Shown here in pieces: positions 53,969 to 62,941 of a DNA stretch of 64,000 nt. A model generated the notes under the pieces. The model did not search any database and was not told the DNA's origin. It was given only the letters and a program-made list of their open reading frames with translations. How positions within the stretch are numbered: the first letter of the stretch is position 1; the number at the start of each line of letters is the position of its first letter. The stretch is from Pseudomonas versuta (GTDB lineage: Bacteria > Pseudomonadota > Gammaproteobacteria > Pseudomonadales > Pseudomonadaceae): positions 2,990,001 to 3,054,000 of the forward strand of contig NZ_CP012676.1 of NCBI RefSeq assembly GCF_001294575.1, read 5' to 3'. The translations under genes and the position numbers were made by a program.

Positions 53969-55905
53969 GCGCGCCTCTGATTACGTCGGTGCTGGTGGCC
54001 AACCGGGGCGAAATAGCCTGCCGGGTGATGCGCACGGCCAAGTCTTTGGGCTTGACCACCGTGGCTGTCCACAGCGCCACCGACCGCGACGCACGGCATT
54101 GCCGCGAGGCTGATATCTGCGTCGATGTGGGGGGCAACAAGGCGGCCGACAGCTACCTGAAAATCGACAAAATTATTGCTGCAGCCAAAGCCAGTGGTGC
54201 GCAGGCAATTCATCCGGGCTACGGCTTCTTGTCCGAAAACGCAGGTTTCGCACGGGCAATTGAGGATGCCGGTCTGGTTTTTCTCGGCCCACCCGCCTCG
54301 GCGATTGATGCCATGGGCAGCAAATCGGCGGCCAAGGCGCTGATGGAAATTGCCGGGGTGCCACTGGTACCGGGCTATCACGGTGAAGCGCAGGATCTGG
54401 AAACTTTCCGCGTTGCAGCCGAGGCTATCGGCTACCCGGTATTGCTCAAGGCCACGGCCGGTGGCGGCGGCAAAGGAATGAAAGTTGTCGAGGACGTCAG
54501 CGAGCTGGGTGAAGCCCTGGCCTCGGCCCAGCGCGAAGCGCTGTCCTCATTTGGCGATGCGCGCATGCTGGTAGAAAAGTATGTGCTCAAGCCACGCCAC
54601 GTCGAGATCCAGATTTTCGCCGACCGGCACGGCAACTGCCTGTACCTCAATGAGCGCGACTGTTCGATTCAGCGTCGCCACCAAAAGGTCGTTGAAGAAG
54701 CCCCGGCCCCTGGCCTCAGTATTGAACAGCGCCAGGCCATGGGCGAATCCGCCGTGCGGGCCGCACAGGCCATTGGTTATGTCGGTGCGGGCACCGTGGA
54801 GTTTTTGCTGGATGCCCGGGGCGAGTTCTTCTTTATGGAGATGAACACCCGCCTGCAAGTGGAGCATCCGGTGACAGAAGCCATTACCGGGCTGGATCTG
54901 GTGGCCTGGCAAATTCGCGTGGCACGTGGTGAGGCGCTGCCCATCAGCCAGGCAGAGGTGCCGTTGCGCGGCCATGCCATTGAAGTGCGCCTGTATGCCG
55001 AAGACCCGGGCAATGATTTTCTGCCCCAAACAGGACGTCTTGAGGTGTACCGCGAGTCTGCCGCCGGGCCGGGCCGCCGCGTCGATAGCGGGGTCAGCGA
55101 AGGTGACGAGGTTTCGCCGTTCTACGATCCCATGCTGGGCAAGTTGATTGCCTGGGGGGAAGACCGTGAACAGGCGCGCTTGCGGCTGCTGGCGATGCTT
55201 GATGAGTTCGCCATTGGTGGTTTGAAAACCAACCTGGCTTTTTTACGCCGCATCATCGGCCACCCGGCCTTTGCTGCGGCCGAACTGGATACAGGGTTCA
55301 TCCCGCGCTACCAGGAGCAGTTACTGCCTGCAGCCCAGCCTTTACCCACAGCATTTTGGTCCGCAGCGGGCCAGGCTTTTCGACAAAGTCAGACACAGGC
55401 GGTACGCGCAGATGACCCGGCTTCGCCCTGGTCCACCGGCAACGGTTTTCGCTGCGGCCTGCCTGCCCATACCCTGCTGGCCTTGAGTTGCAACGGCGAG
55501 CAACACACCGTCAACCTCCACGCGCCGTCAGCGGTCCTGCACGAGGAACAGTTGCAGATTGAACACAACGGCGTGCGTCGCCTGCATCTGGCAATTCGTC
55601 GCGCCGATACGCTGTATCTGCGCTGGGAGGGCGAGCTGCATAGTATCGAGGCCTATGACCCGATTGCCGCGGCAGGCGCCAGCCATGCCCCGCAGGGTGG
55701 CTTGAACGCCCCCATGAACGGCAGCATTGTGCGAATACTGGTTGAGGCCGGGCAAACGGTCGAAGCCGGCACCCAGTTGGTAGTACTAGAGGCGATGAAA
55801 ATGGAGCACAGCCTGCGCGCGCCTCACGATGGCGTGGTGAAAGCGCTGTTTTGCCAGGAAGGTGAGATGGTCAGCGAAGGCACGGTGCTGGTTGAACTGA
55901 CGTAA
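53965..55905 (+). CDS. liuD: Methylcrotonyl-CoA carboxylase biotin-carrying (alpha) subunit
   Basis: Biotin carboxylase plus biotin carrier, 646 residues. The ATP-grasp domain has GGGGKGMK and FFMEMNTRLQVEHPVTE; the biotin-accepting Lys is in VVLEAMKMEHSL near the C-terminus. The C-terminal biotinyl domain and the linker domain between them are intact. Last gene of liuABCD, followed by a strong terminator. Together with liuB it forms the ATP-dependent carboxylase of leucine breakdown. Confidence 0.95.
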   Translation: MSAPLITSVLVANRGEIACRVMRTAKSLGLTTVAVHSATDRDARHCREADICVDVGGNKAADSYLKIDKIIAAAKASGAQAIHPGYGFLSENAGFARAIEDAGLVFLGPPASAIDAMGSKSAAKALMEIAGVPLVPGYHGEAQDLETFRVAAEAIGYPVLLKATAGGGGKGMKVVEDVSELGEALASAQREALSSFGDARMLVEKYVLKPRHVEIQIFADRHGNCLYLNERDCSIQRRHQKVVEEAPAPGLSIEQRQAMGESAVRAAQAIGYVGAGTVEFLLDARGEFFFMEMNTRLQVEHPVTEAITGLDLVAWQIRVARGEALPISQAEVPLRGHAIEVRLYAEDPGNDFLPQTGRLEVYRESAAGPGRRVDSGVSEGDEVSPFYDPMLGKLIAWGEDREQARLRLLAMLDEFAIGGLKTNLAFLRRIIGHPAFAAAELDTGFIPRYQEQLLPAAQPLPTAFWSAAGQAFRQSQTQAVRADDPASPWSTGNGFRCGLPAHTLLALSCNGEQHTVNLHAPSAVLHEEQLQIEHNGVRRLHLAIRRADTLYLRWEGELHSIEAYDPIAAAGASHAPQGGLNAPMNGSIVRILVEAGQTVEAGTQLVVLEAMKMEHSLRAPHDGVVKALFCQEGEMVSEGTVLVELT

Positions 55906-55916
55906 ACGCAGCGCCC

Positions 55917-55953
55917 AAAAAAGGCGGACCTCTGTAAAAGGTCCGCCTTTTTT
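55917..55953 (+). terminator. Terminator of liuABCD
   Basis: AAAAAAGGCGGACC (55917-55930) and GGTCCGCCTTTTTT (55940-55953) form a perfect 14-bp stem with a 9-base loop and a T-run; it is symmetric, so it can also end the converging repressor gene. Confidence 0.93.
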
Positions 55954-55984
55954 ATTCCGGCCCGCAACAACCCGGCCACTGCCC

Positions 55985-56644
55985 CTAGAGCTTGGTAGTA
56001 GCCTGCACTACCACTCCGATAATCCGGCAGTGCTCATCAAACACTGTCTTGGGATATGTCGGGTTCAAAGGCTTGAGGTAGAGCTGACCGCTCTCCTCCA
56101 TCAACTGGCGAAACGTGGCTTCTTCCGAGCCCGGGGTACGGGCCACCACCATTTTTCCGGGTTCGGGTTCAATGTCGGGGTCGACCAGAATCATCATCCC
56201 TTGTGCAACGCTGATACCTATCGGAGCGGTCATTGCATCGCCCCTCACTTGCAACCAGAACGCTGCACCTTTGGCGTAATGGTCACTGACCTCGAACGCC
56301 TCGCCGCGTTCATAGCCCGTCTCTTGCGCCTGCTCGTTAACCTGCCCTGCCGTCACCCAGTTACCGACCGGGTATCGAAACGCAGACGTAATATCGAAGG
56401 CATAGTCGTCCGCGGACGTGTCCTCGTTTGCAGCACTGCGATCGCGAATCACCAGGGCAACTTCAAGGTGCTCCAGCCCGAGGGCGTGCAGCACCTTGTT
56501 CATCGTTGGCAGGTCGGGTTGACGGCGTTTATTGAGCCAATGACCCACACCGCCCTGAGATGCCCCGACGCGTTCGGCTAGTTTTTCTTGGGTGAGCTTG
56601 AGCTCGCGCAATTTGGTTCTGACTAAAGCGATCCATTTATCCAT
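55985..56644 (-). CDS. HTH/S24 repressor-like regulator with lost protease residues
   Basis: A 219-residue protein of the LexA/CI/PrtR pattern: an N-terminal XRE helix-turn-helix (LTQEKLAERVGASQGGVGHW) and a C-terminal S24 domain. The catalytic Ser that follows RGD in the family is Ala here (WLQVRGDAMTAPIG), and the catalytic Lys in ATFKQL is Arg (EATFRQLMEES). It should therefore not cleave itself after DNA damage. ATG 56644 lacks a good ribosome-binding site. Three upstream repeats could be its operators. No phage or pyocin gene is beside it. Confidence 0.82.
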   Translation of the reverse strand: MDKWIALVRTKLRELKLTQEKLAERVGASQGGVGHWLNKRRQPDLPTMNKVLHALGLEHLEVALVIRDRSAANEDTSADDYAFDITSAFRYPVGNWVTAGQVNEQAQETGYERGEAFEVSDHYAKGAAFWLQVRGDAMTAPIGISVAQGMMILVDPDIEPEPGKMVVARTPGSEEATFRQLMEESGQLYLKPLNPTYPKTVFDEHCRIIGVVVQATTKL

Positions 56645-56650
56645 CAGCCG

Positions 56651-56717
56651 AACAATACGGATTGAATTCGAGCCAACAATACACATTCGGTATTATTTAT
56701 ATCAATTCCAAAAATAC
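56651..56717. promoter_or_regulatory. Repeated motif upstream of the S24 regulator
   Basis: AACAATACGGATT (56651-56663), AACAATACACATT (56675-56687) and AAAAATACCTTAT (from 56710) are three direct repeats in the gap between this regulator and the divergent DUF6124 gene. They are candidate operators for autoregulation. The spacing is 24 and 35 bases. Confidence 0.5.
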
Positions 56718-56773
56718 CTTATGTACTAATCTGCTGATGGCTGATTCGATTAATCTTAGAACGCAGGCAAATC

Positions 56774-57121
56774 ATGACTCCTATCACAAAAATAACCCCG
56801 CAAACCGAGGCGGATATTGAGCTCGAAGCCTTGAAGGACAGCGCCGCTACCCAGCGGGCGCTCGACTATTATTTGAAACCAGCTGTTTCTCAGCAGTTTT
56901 TCGAGAAAAAACTGTTCATCGTGCGCAGCGATCTGAGCCAGGAAGAAGCGATGGTCAATGCATCGGATTATCTGCGGTGTGCGATTGCTACCGCGCATGG
57001 CGCAGCCGAGAGCCAGCAGGGCTCTCCTCGCGACCTGTTCCTGAGCGTGGCGCACTTTGCCGAGTCAGCCAAGATGCTGCTGGACAAAGCGCTGGATGTT
57101 CAGCAAGTGTCTGTGCGCTGA
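56774..57121 (+). CDS. DUF6124 family protein
   Basis: A 115-residue protein of a Pseudomonas-restricted family: ALDYYLKPAVS, then LSQEEAMVNASDYLRCAIATAHGAAE and the final helix LFLSVAHFAESAKMLLDKAL. It is alpha-helical with no signal peptide. It is divergent from the S24 regulator, 130 bases apart, with the repeats between them, so it may be under that regulator's control. Function unknown. Confidence 0.78.
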   Translation: MTPITKITPQTEADIELEALKDSAATQRALDYYLKPAVSQQFFEKKLFIVRSDLSQEEAMVNASDYLRCAIATAHGAAESQQGSPRDLFLSVAHFAESAKMLLDKALDVQQVSVR

Positions 57122-57225
57122 AAGGCCAAAAGGCGCTGGCTGATTCACCTGGATCGGTTGAGATTTGATCGTGCTGGCGGCGCAACACGACTACACAACA
57201 GACCCTGTGAGCCAACGCCTTTCAA

Positions 57226-58278
57226 TCATGCGTTCAGGCGCTCCTGAGCGAGGCTGTCGGCAATATTAGTAGTGTTGCGATCCTCAGCTTTGGCTCGCAG
57301 GAAGATCTGACGCAAGGTGTCACCAATGCCTTCGACGTGCCGACGTACCTGTTCAGGCGAACCCCCGGTGTACTCGTAGGACACATCAATAATGCCACCC
57401 GCATTGATCGCGTAGTCCGGCGCATGCAGGCAACCGCGTCGCCACAACACATCGGCATGAGAGGCTTTGGCCAGCTGGTTATTGGCGGCACCGGCAATCA
57501 CGGGGGCCTGCAGCAACTGCAGCGTTTCGCCGTTGATGATGGCGCCCATCGCACACGGCGAGAACACATCAACGTCCAGGCCGTAAATGTCTTGAGCACC
57601 CACTGCGTGAGCACCCAGCTCATCGACTGCACGACGCACGTTAGCCTCCTGGATGTCGTGTACCCAGAGCTCGGCACCCGCAGCCCTTAACTGCTGCGCA
57701 AGGTTGAAACCCACTTGCCCCAGGCCCTGGACCGCCACTCGCAAGCCTGTCAGATCGGCACGACCCAGCCGTTGCAAGACCGCTTCACGCAGGCCGATAA
57801 ACACCCCAAGGGCCGTTGCAGGGGACGGATCTCCGCTGCGAATGCCCCCTCCCAGCTGTTCGCGGGTACCTGCACCCACCACGTGGCGAGTGCGTTGGCC
57901 CATCAAAGCCATTTCGGCGACCCCGGTACCCGAATCTGCGGCCGTGATGTAACGCCCGCCCAAACTCTCGACAAACGCTCCCATGGCCTGAAACAACGCC
58001 GGGCTCTTGTCTTTACGCGGATCAGCAATGATCACCGCCTTGCCTCCGCCCAAGGGCAACCCGGCCAGCGCCGATTTGTAAGTCATGCCACGGGACAAGC
58101 GCAGTACATCGTTCAAGGCCTGCTGCTCATCGGCATAGGGCCACATGCGGCATCCGCCCAGAGCCGGGCCCAAACGCGTGTTGTGTACTGCAATGATGGC
58201 CTTGAGCCCGGTGGCTTTGTCGTGACAGAACTGGACTTGTTCATGCTGATCAAATTCTGGGTGAGTAAAAATCGGCAT
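57226..58278 (-). CDS. Leucine dehydrogenase (Glu/Leu/Phe/Val dehydrogenase family)
   Basis: NAD-dependent amino-acid dehydrogenase of 350 residues that deaminates branched-chain amino acids to 2-oxo acids. The catalytic Lys lies in [14 protein letters not shown], the substrate motif is [13 protein letters not shown], and the Rossmann part is [16 protein letters not shown]. It is divergent from an Lrp-family regulator, which probably controls it. It feeds 4-methyl-2-oxopentanoate toward the liu pathway encoded nearby. Confidence 0.92.
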   Translation of the reverse strand: MPIFTHPEFDQHEQVQFCHDKATGLKAIIAVHNTRLGPALGGCRMWPYADEQQALNDVLRLSRGMTYKSALAGLPLGGGKAVIIADPRKDKSPALFQAMGAFVESLGGRYITAADSGTGVAEMALMGQRTRHVVGAGTREQLGGGIRSGDPSPATALGVFIGLREAVLQRLGRADLTGLRVAVQGLGQVGFNLAQQLRAAGAELWVHDIQEANVRRAVDELGAHAVGAQDIYGLDVDVFSPCAMGAIINGETLQLLQAPVIAGAANNQLAKASHADVLWRRGCLHAPDYAINAGGIIDVSYEYTGGSPEQVRRHVEGIGDTLRQIFLRAKAEDRNTTNIADSLAQERLNA

Positions 58279-58460
58279 TTCATTTCTCTCTTGTTTTTAG
58301 CCTTGGAAGCAAGCCAGACCGGAAAGTCAGGATCTGACCCGACGCACAGTGCGAAGCAAAAGAGTGAAGGTTTTGCTTAGGATTTTTCTTTCTAAATTGA
58401 AGGAAATGTTCTGCTAGTCTGCATTCATCATTCGAAAACAATAAGAAATCAGCACAATTC

Positions 58461-58928
58461 ATGCAGATCAAATTAAGCGCTATCGACCGCAAGATTCTTC
58501 GCTTGCTGCAGCACAATGCCGACCTCTCGGCTGCCGAAGTGGCGGAGCACGTTGAGTTATCGCAATCGCCCTGCTGGCGGCGTATTCATCGCTTACAGGA
58601 GGAGGGGCTGATCGAGCGCAAGGTCGCCCTGCTCAATCCGAAAAAGCTGGGGCTTAACGTGGTGGTGTTCGTCAATGTGCGCCTTTCAGGCCACGGGCGA
58701 CGACATCTGACGGAGTTTGAGGAAGCTATCACTGACTACCCCGAAGTGATCGAGTGCTACACCATGGCCGGCGATATGGATTACCTGCTCAAAGTCGTGA
58801 CCCACGACATCGACAGTTACGAGCGTTTTTTGCGCGACCACTTATTGCAGAAGCCACACGTCCAGGAAGCGCATTCAAATATCGCCATGAGCGAGGTCAA
58901 ACGCACCACCGAGTTGTTGCTGGACTGA
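58461..58928 (+). CDS. Lrp/AsnC family regulator
   Basis: A 155-residue feast/famine regulator. The helix-turn-helix is LSAAEVAEHVELSQSPCWRRIHRLQEEG, followed by the RAM effector domain (VECYTMAGDMDYLLKVVTHD). It is divergent from the leucine dehydrogenase and so likely senses leucine or another branched-chain amino acid. Its promoter gap (58279-58460) is AT-rich. Confidence 0.92.
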   Translation: MQIKLSAIDRKILRLLQHNADLSAAEVAEHVELSQSPCWRRIHRLQEEGLIERKVALLNPKKLGLNVVVFVNVRLSGHGRRHLTEFEEAITDYPEVIECYTMAGDMDYLLKVVTHDIDSYERFLRDHLLQKPHVQEAHSNIAMSEVKRTTELLLD

Positions 58929-59011
58929 AAACTGCCTGACCGTGAGGCCACGAGATAGAGGGGTTCAGCGAGGAATGGATAAATAATCCAGGGAAAGCGA
59001 GGAAAATAATT

Positions 59012-59042
59012 TGACTTGCAAATAGGAATGATTATTATTGCA
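59012..59042 (+). promoter_or_regulatory. PrrF promoter with overlapping Fur box
   Basis: TTGACT (59012-59017) and TATTAT (59034-59039) are 16 bases apart. A Fur-box-like stretch GAATGATTATTATTGC (from 59027) overlaps the -10, the known arrangement for iron-repressed PrrF RNA. Confidence 0.82.
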
Positions 59043-59045
59043 TGC

Positions 59046-59160
59046 AGCTGGTCGCGAGATCAGTCGATAATTCAAGGGACCTTAGGTCGGTCTTTTGAAT
59101 TAGCTCCTCATCAGGCTAATCACGGTTATTTGACCCGGCTTATGGCCGGGTCTTTTTTTT
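59046..59160 (+). ncRNA. prrF: PrrF iron-responsive small RNA
   Basis: About 115-nucleotide Fur-repressed RNA that, with Hfq, lowers expression of iron-rich enzymes. The start region CTGGTCGCGAGATCAGTCG and the middle CTCCTCATCAGGCTAATCACG match the PrrF1/PrrF2 pattern known from P. aeruginosa. GACCCGGC (59132-59139), loop TTATG, GCCGGGTC and eight Ts make a strong terminator. Only one copy is present here; P. aeruginosa has a tandem pair. It should respond to iron starvation. Confidence 0.9.
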
Positions 59161-59474
59161 GCGGCCAGTTATCTGGCTCTGCGTGCTTCAGGCTAATGAA
59201 GTCTGGTGTGCGACCGGTTTTTTTCAGTGGCCGCTACGATGCGGGCGATGATAGCAAAAGAACATCGACGAACGGAAGCTTGAAGTCCCTGACGATGGCC
59301 GTAATGGCAATTTAGCACTTGAGAATCACTCGCAAATACACTATTCTTGCGCGGCGTCAAGGATGACGCCCCCCCTTCAGTTTTCCCCTCCCCGTCCTCC
59401 AAAATTCCGTATTGGCCCGGCGCCATTGCGAGGTAAAGTAACGCCCACAATTATCAGATTCCGGGACTTTGACG
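59161..59474. other. Intergenic region between prrF and the M14 gene
   Basis: About 310 bases with no clear gene. TTGAGAATCACTCGC (59319-59333) is a second, partial Fur-like match with an AT-rich stretch behind it. I see no other repeats or hairpins of note. Confidence 0.4.
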
Positions 59475-60626
59475 ATGACCGTGGCGCCCTCTTCACTCCA
59501 CATCAGCAGTGACTTTGACAGCGGCAATATCCAGGTGCTGGATGCCAGTGACCCCTTGCACGTCAAGCTTGCGATCAAACCCGATACCCGCAGCCCGCAC
59601 TTTCAGTGGTTCCACTTCAAGACCGAAGGCCTGACACCTGGCCAGACCCATCATTTTCAGTTGAGCAACGCCAGCCAGTCCTCCTACAACAAAGCGTGGG
59701 ATGGCTACCAGGCCGTGGCGTCTTATGACCACGAAACCTGGTTCCGGGTACCGACTGAATTCGACGGCAAATCGTTGAATTTCAGCGTGCAGGCCGAACA
59801 CCCACACATCTGGTTTGCTTACTTCGAACCCTATAGCCGCGAGCGTCATGATCAATTGATCAAGAATGCACTCCAATGGTCGGGCTGCGAATTGCTGGCA
59901 GTCGGGAAAAGTGTTGAAGGCCGCGACATCCAGCTTTTGCGCAAAGGCAATGGCGCCAGCCACAAGCGCAAAATCTGGATCATCGCCCAGCAGCACCCCG
60001 GTGAGCACATGGCCGAATGGTTCATGCAAGGGGTCCTCGAGCGTCTGGAACAAGGCAGCGACCCGCAACTGCGCAAATTGCTGGACTTCGCCGACCTGTA
60101 CCTGATCCCCAACATGAACCCCGACGGCGCGTTCCACGGCCACTTGCGGACCAACGCCAACGGCCAGGACCTGAACCGCGCCTGGCAAAACACCGACCCC
60201 AATGTCAGCCCTGAAGTGTTCTTTGCGCTTGAACAAATGACTCACTACGGCGTGGACCTGTTTCTGGATATTCACGGGGACGAAGAAATCCCTTATGTGT
60301 TCACTGCAGGCTGCGAAGGCAATCCGGGTTACACCGAACGCCTGGCCACTCTAGAAGAGCGTTTTCGCAACCATCTCAGCAACTTGACGCGAGACTTCCA
60401 GACCACCCACGGCTACACCCGCGATGAACCCGGCCAGGCCAATATGACCCTGGCCTGCAACAGCGTCGGACAACGCTTTGACTGCCTGTCGCTGACCCTT
60501 GAAATGCCGTTCAAGGACAACAATGACGCTCCTGCCCCACAAACCGGCTGGGATGGAAAACGCTCCATGCAACTGGGCAAAAGTGTGCTGAGCACCTTGT
60601 CGGACATGGTTCGCGAGTTGCGCTAA
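59475..60626 (+). CDS. M14 zinc carboxypeptidase, cytosolic CCP-like
   Basis: A 383-residue cytoplasmic metallocarboxypeptidase of the AGBL/CCP branch: an N-terminal beta-sandwich domain (residues about 1-125) then the M14 domain. Zinc ligands are visible as His and Glu in QQHPGEHMAEWF and His in LFLDIHGDEEIPY; the catalytic Glu is in LTLEMPFKDN. NMNPDGAFHGHLRTNANG is the usual substrate loop. ATG 59475 is favoured over a TTG at 59469. Substrate is unknown; relatives trim glutamate tails in eukaryotes. Confidence 0.87.
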   Translation: MTVAPSSLHISSDFDSGNIQVLDASDPLHVKLAIKPDTRSPHFQWFHFKTEGLTPGQTHHFQLSNASQSSYNKAWDGYQAVASYDHETWFRVPTEFDGKSLNFSVQAEHPHIWFAYFEPYSRERHDQLIKNALQWSGCELLAVGKSVEGRDIQLLRKGNGASHKRKIWIIAQQHPGEHMAEWFMQGVLERLEQGSDPQLRKLLDFADLYLIPNMNPDGAFHGHLRTNANGQDLNRAWQNTDPNVSPEVFFALEQMTHYGVDLFLDIHGDEEIPYVFTAGCEGNPGYTERLATLEERFRNHLSNLTRDFQTTHGYTRDEPGQANMTLACNSVGQRFDCLSLTLEMPFKDNNDAPAPQTGWDGKRSMQLGKSVLSTLSDMVRELR

Positions 60627-60710
60627 ACCCCGAATAAGCGGCGGCGCGAGGTAAGTCTTCCCCGTTGCTGCCGCTTCCTGTCGATTTTCACGAGAACTCT
60701 AAGCCTGTTT

Positions 60711-62020
60711 ATGGATACCCTCGCAAAACTGCGCGCTGGCCAATTGGCAGGCCACAAACGTCTTGATCTGTCCTGTGGGCTGACCGAGTTCCCGACCGAG
60801 ATTTTTCAACTGGCAGACTCGCTGGAAATTCTCAACCTGAGTGGCAACGCTCTGAGCAGCCTGCCCGACGATCTCCATCGCCTGACTCATTTACGGATTC
60901 TGTTTTGCTCGGACAACAGGTTCACCGAGTTGCCCGAATGCCTGGGCCAGTGCACGCAGTTGAGCATGATTGGCTTCAAAGCCAACCGGATCGCGTCAGT
61001 ACCCGGCACTTCACTCCCCCCCAGCTGCGCTGGCTGATACTGACCGACAACGGCATCGAGCATATGCCGGAAGAATTGGGTCAGCGACCGCTGCTGCAAA
61101 AGCTGATGCTGGCAGGTAATCGCCTGCAACAATTGCCCGCCAGCCTGGCTAACTGCGAACGTCTGGAACTGATTCGTCTGTCTGCCAACCACTTGCATGA
61201 AGTGCCCGACTGGCTGTTGACCTTGCCCGGGCTGAGCTGGCTGGCCTATGCCGGCAATCCGTTGCGAGAGGATGCCAGCGCTCATTTATCAGCCGACAAC
61301 ACGCCGGACATCGACTGGTCGCAACTTGAGCTTGAGCAAAAACTGGGCGAAGGGGCATCCGGCATTATCTCCAGAGCACAGTGGAGTGCTCCGGGGCAGG
61401 CAAGCAGATCCGTTGCCGTCAAACTCTACAAAGGCAGCATCACCAGCGATGGCTCGCCACTCAATGAAATGAACGCCTGCATTGCAGCCGGCCAGCATCC
61501 GAACCTGATCAAGGTGCTGGGCCGTGTCACGGGCCATCCTGACAACACTGCGGGGCTGGTGATGGAGTTGATCGACCCGTCATTCTCCAATCTCGCCGCG
61601 CTGCCAAGCTTCGACACCTGCAGCCGTGACGTGTATGCCGCAACTACCCGCTTTAGCGCCGACAGCGCATTACGCATTGCCCGCGGCGTGGCTTCGGCAG
61701 CCGGTCATTTGCACGCGCAGGGCATCTGTCATGGTGATTTATACGCGCACAATATTTTGTTCAATGCCCAAGGGGACTGCCTGCTGGGCGACTTTGGCGC
61801 CGCGTGCTTTCATGCCATTGACGACAGCCCGCACACCCGCGCCTTGCAGCGCATTGAAGTGCGTGCGTTCGGGATCTTGTTGGGGGAATTGCTGGAGCGG
61901 ATCGACTCGGGGTTGAGCGATCAACAGCGAGATCGGCTGCAAGACTTACAGCAGCGATGCATACAGCCTGATGTACTTGCACGGCCAGCCTTTGTCGACA
62001 TCACCCGGGCTCTGGGGTGA
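60711..62020 (+). pseudogene. Leucine-rich-repeat protein kinase, broken by a frameshift
   Basis: Two overlapping frames encode one protein. Frame 1 (60711-61037) gives about 100 residues of leucine-rich repeats; frame 2 continues from about 61020 with further repeats (LRWLILTDNGIEHMPEELGQ) and a Ser/Thr kinase domain: GEGASGIISRAQW, VAVKLYKG, ICHGDLYAHNILF, LLGDFGAACF. A run of seven C (61016-61022) marks the break; one more C restores a single 436-residue frame (1311 bases). Either a real slip, a phase-variable tract, or a sequencing error. It follows the M14 gene by 84 bases. Confidence 0.85.
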
Positions 62021-62031
62021 ATGCCTGAAGC

Positions 62032-62124
62032 TGTAGCCGCCGGCGCTGGCTGCAATGGGGCACAGTGGCCCTCACGTTTGTGAAGGCCCTGCGGTCCTTA
62101 TCGCAACCTGCGCCAGTGGCTACA
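62032..62124. repeat. Diverged REP pair
   Basis: TGTAGCCGCCGGCGC at the left and GCGCCAGTGGCTACA at the right form an imperfect inverted pair, with an inner hairpin GGCCCTCAC/GTGAAGGCC. It lies between converging genes. Confidence 0.5.
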
Positions 62125-62129
62125 CGGAG

Positions 62130-62834
62130 TTAAGCCAACGCCACAAACATCTCTTGTACGTCGTCCTGCTCTTCCAGCTTTGCCAGGAACTCTTGAACTT
62201 CAGCCATCTGCTCGTCGGTCAAACCGCTGACCGGGTTTTTCGGCTGATAGCCCAGCTTGGCCGACAACACGGTGAAACCGTGCTCCGGCAGAGCTTTTTG
62301 CACGGCATCGAGGTCCGTCGGTTCAGTGATGAACAGCGTAGTGCCTTCCTCTTCACCTTCCTCAAAGTCCTGCGCACCAGCTTCAATCGCCGCCATTTCA
62401 GGATCGGCATCCGGGGTGTCCGGTTTGGCTTCGATCATGCCGACATGGTTGAAGTCCCACGCCACCGAACCCGAGGCGCCCAATTGGCCCTTGCGGAAGG
62501 CCACACGGATTTCAGCCACCGTGCGGTTAATGTTGTCAGTCAGGCATTCGATGATCAGTGGCACCTGATGCGGCGCAAAACCTTCGTACGTGACGCGGTG
62601 ATATTGCACCGCCTCAGTACCGATACCGGCGCCTTTGTTGATGGCGCGCTTGATCGTGTCCGCCGGCATCGAGGCCTTTTTGGCTTGCTCATACACCAGA
62701 CGCAGATGCGAATTCATGTCCGGGTCCGCGCCATTACGGGCAGCGACCGTCAGTTCCTTGGCCAGCTTGCCAAAAATCTTGCCGCGGCTGTTGGCGGCGT
62801 CCGCTTTGTGTTTAACCTTCCACTGTGCGCCCAT
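62130..62834 (-). CDS. YebC/PmpR family protein
   Basis: A 234-residue YebC-like protein. The N-terminal [24 protein letters not shown] and [19 protein letters not shown] are family-typical, as is [19 protein letters not shown] and the closing [16 protein letters not shown]. Family members act as DNA-binding regulators and, as shown more recently, as translation factors at stalled ribosomes. It is a paralogue distinct from the ruvC-linked YebC (that form begins MAGHSKW). No operon partner is evident. Confidence 0.88.
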   Translation of the reverse strand: MGAQWKVKHKADAANSRGKIFGKLAKELTVAARNGADPDMNSHLRLVYEQAKKASMPADTIKRAINKGAGIGTEAVQYHRVTYEGFAPHQVPLIIECLTDNINRTVAEIRVAFRKGQLGASGSVAWDFNHVGMIEAKPDTPDADPEMAAIEAGAQDFEEGEEEGTTLFITEPTDLDAVQKALPEHGFTVLSAKLGYQPKNPVSGLTDEQMAEVQEFLAKLEEQDDVQEMFVALA

Positions 62835-62941
62835 TACTCACTCTCTCAATCTGCTGTGTCGCGGCGGGTAGGCCGTCGAATGGGCGCAAGTTTATACGGC
62901 CAGAAGTCGTCAATCGACCAAAAAATCCAATCGGTCTGCCC

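Noticed and set aside
59016..59315. 99-codon frame overlapping prrF
   Set aside because: It runs through the PrrF promoter, RNA and terminator and has no domain.
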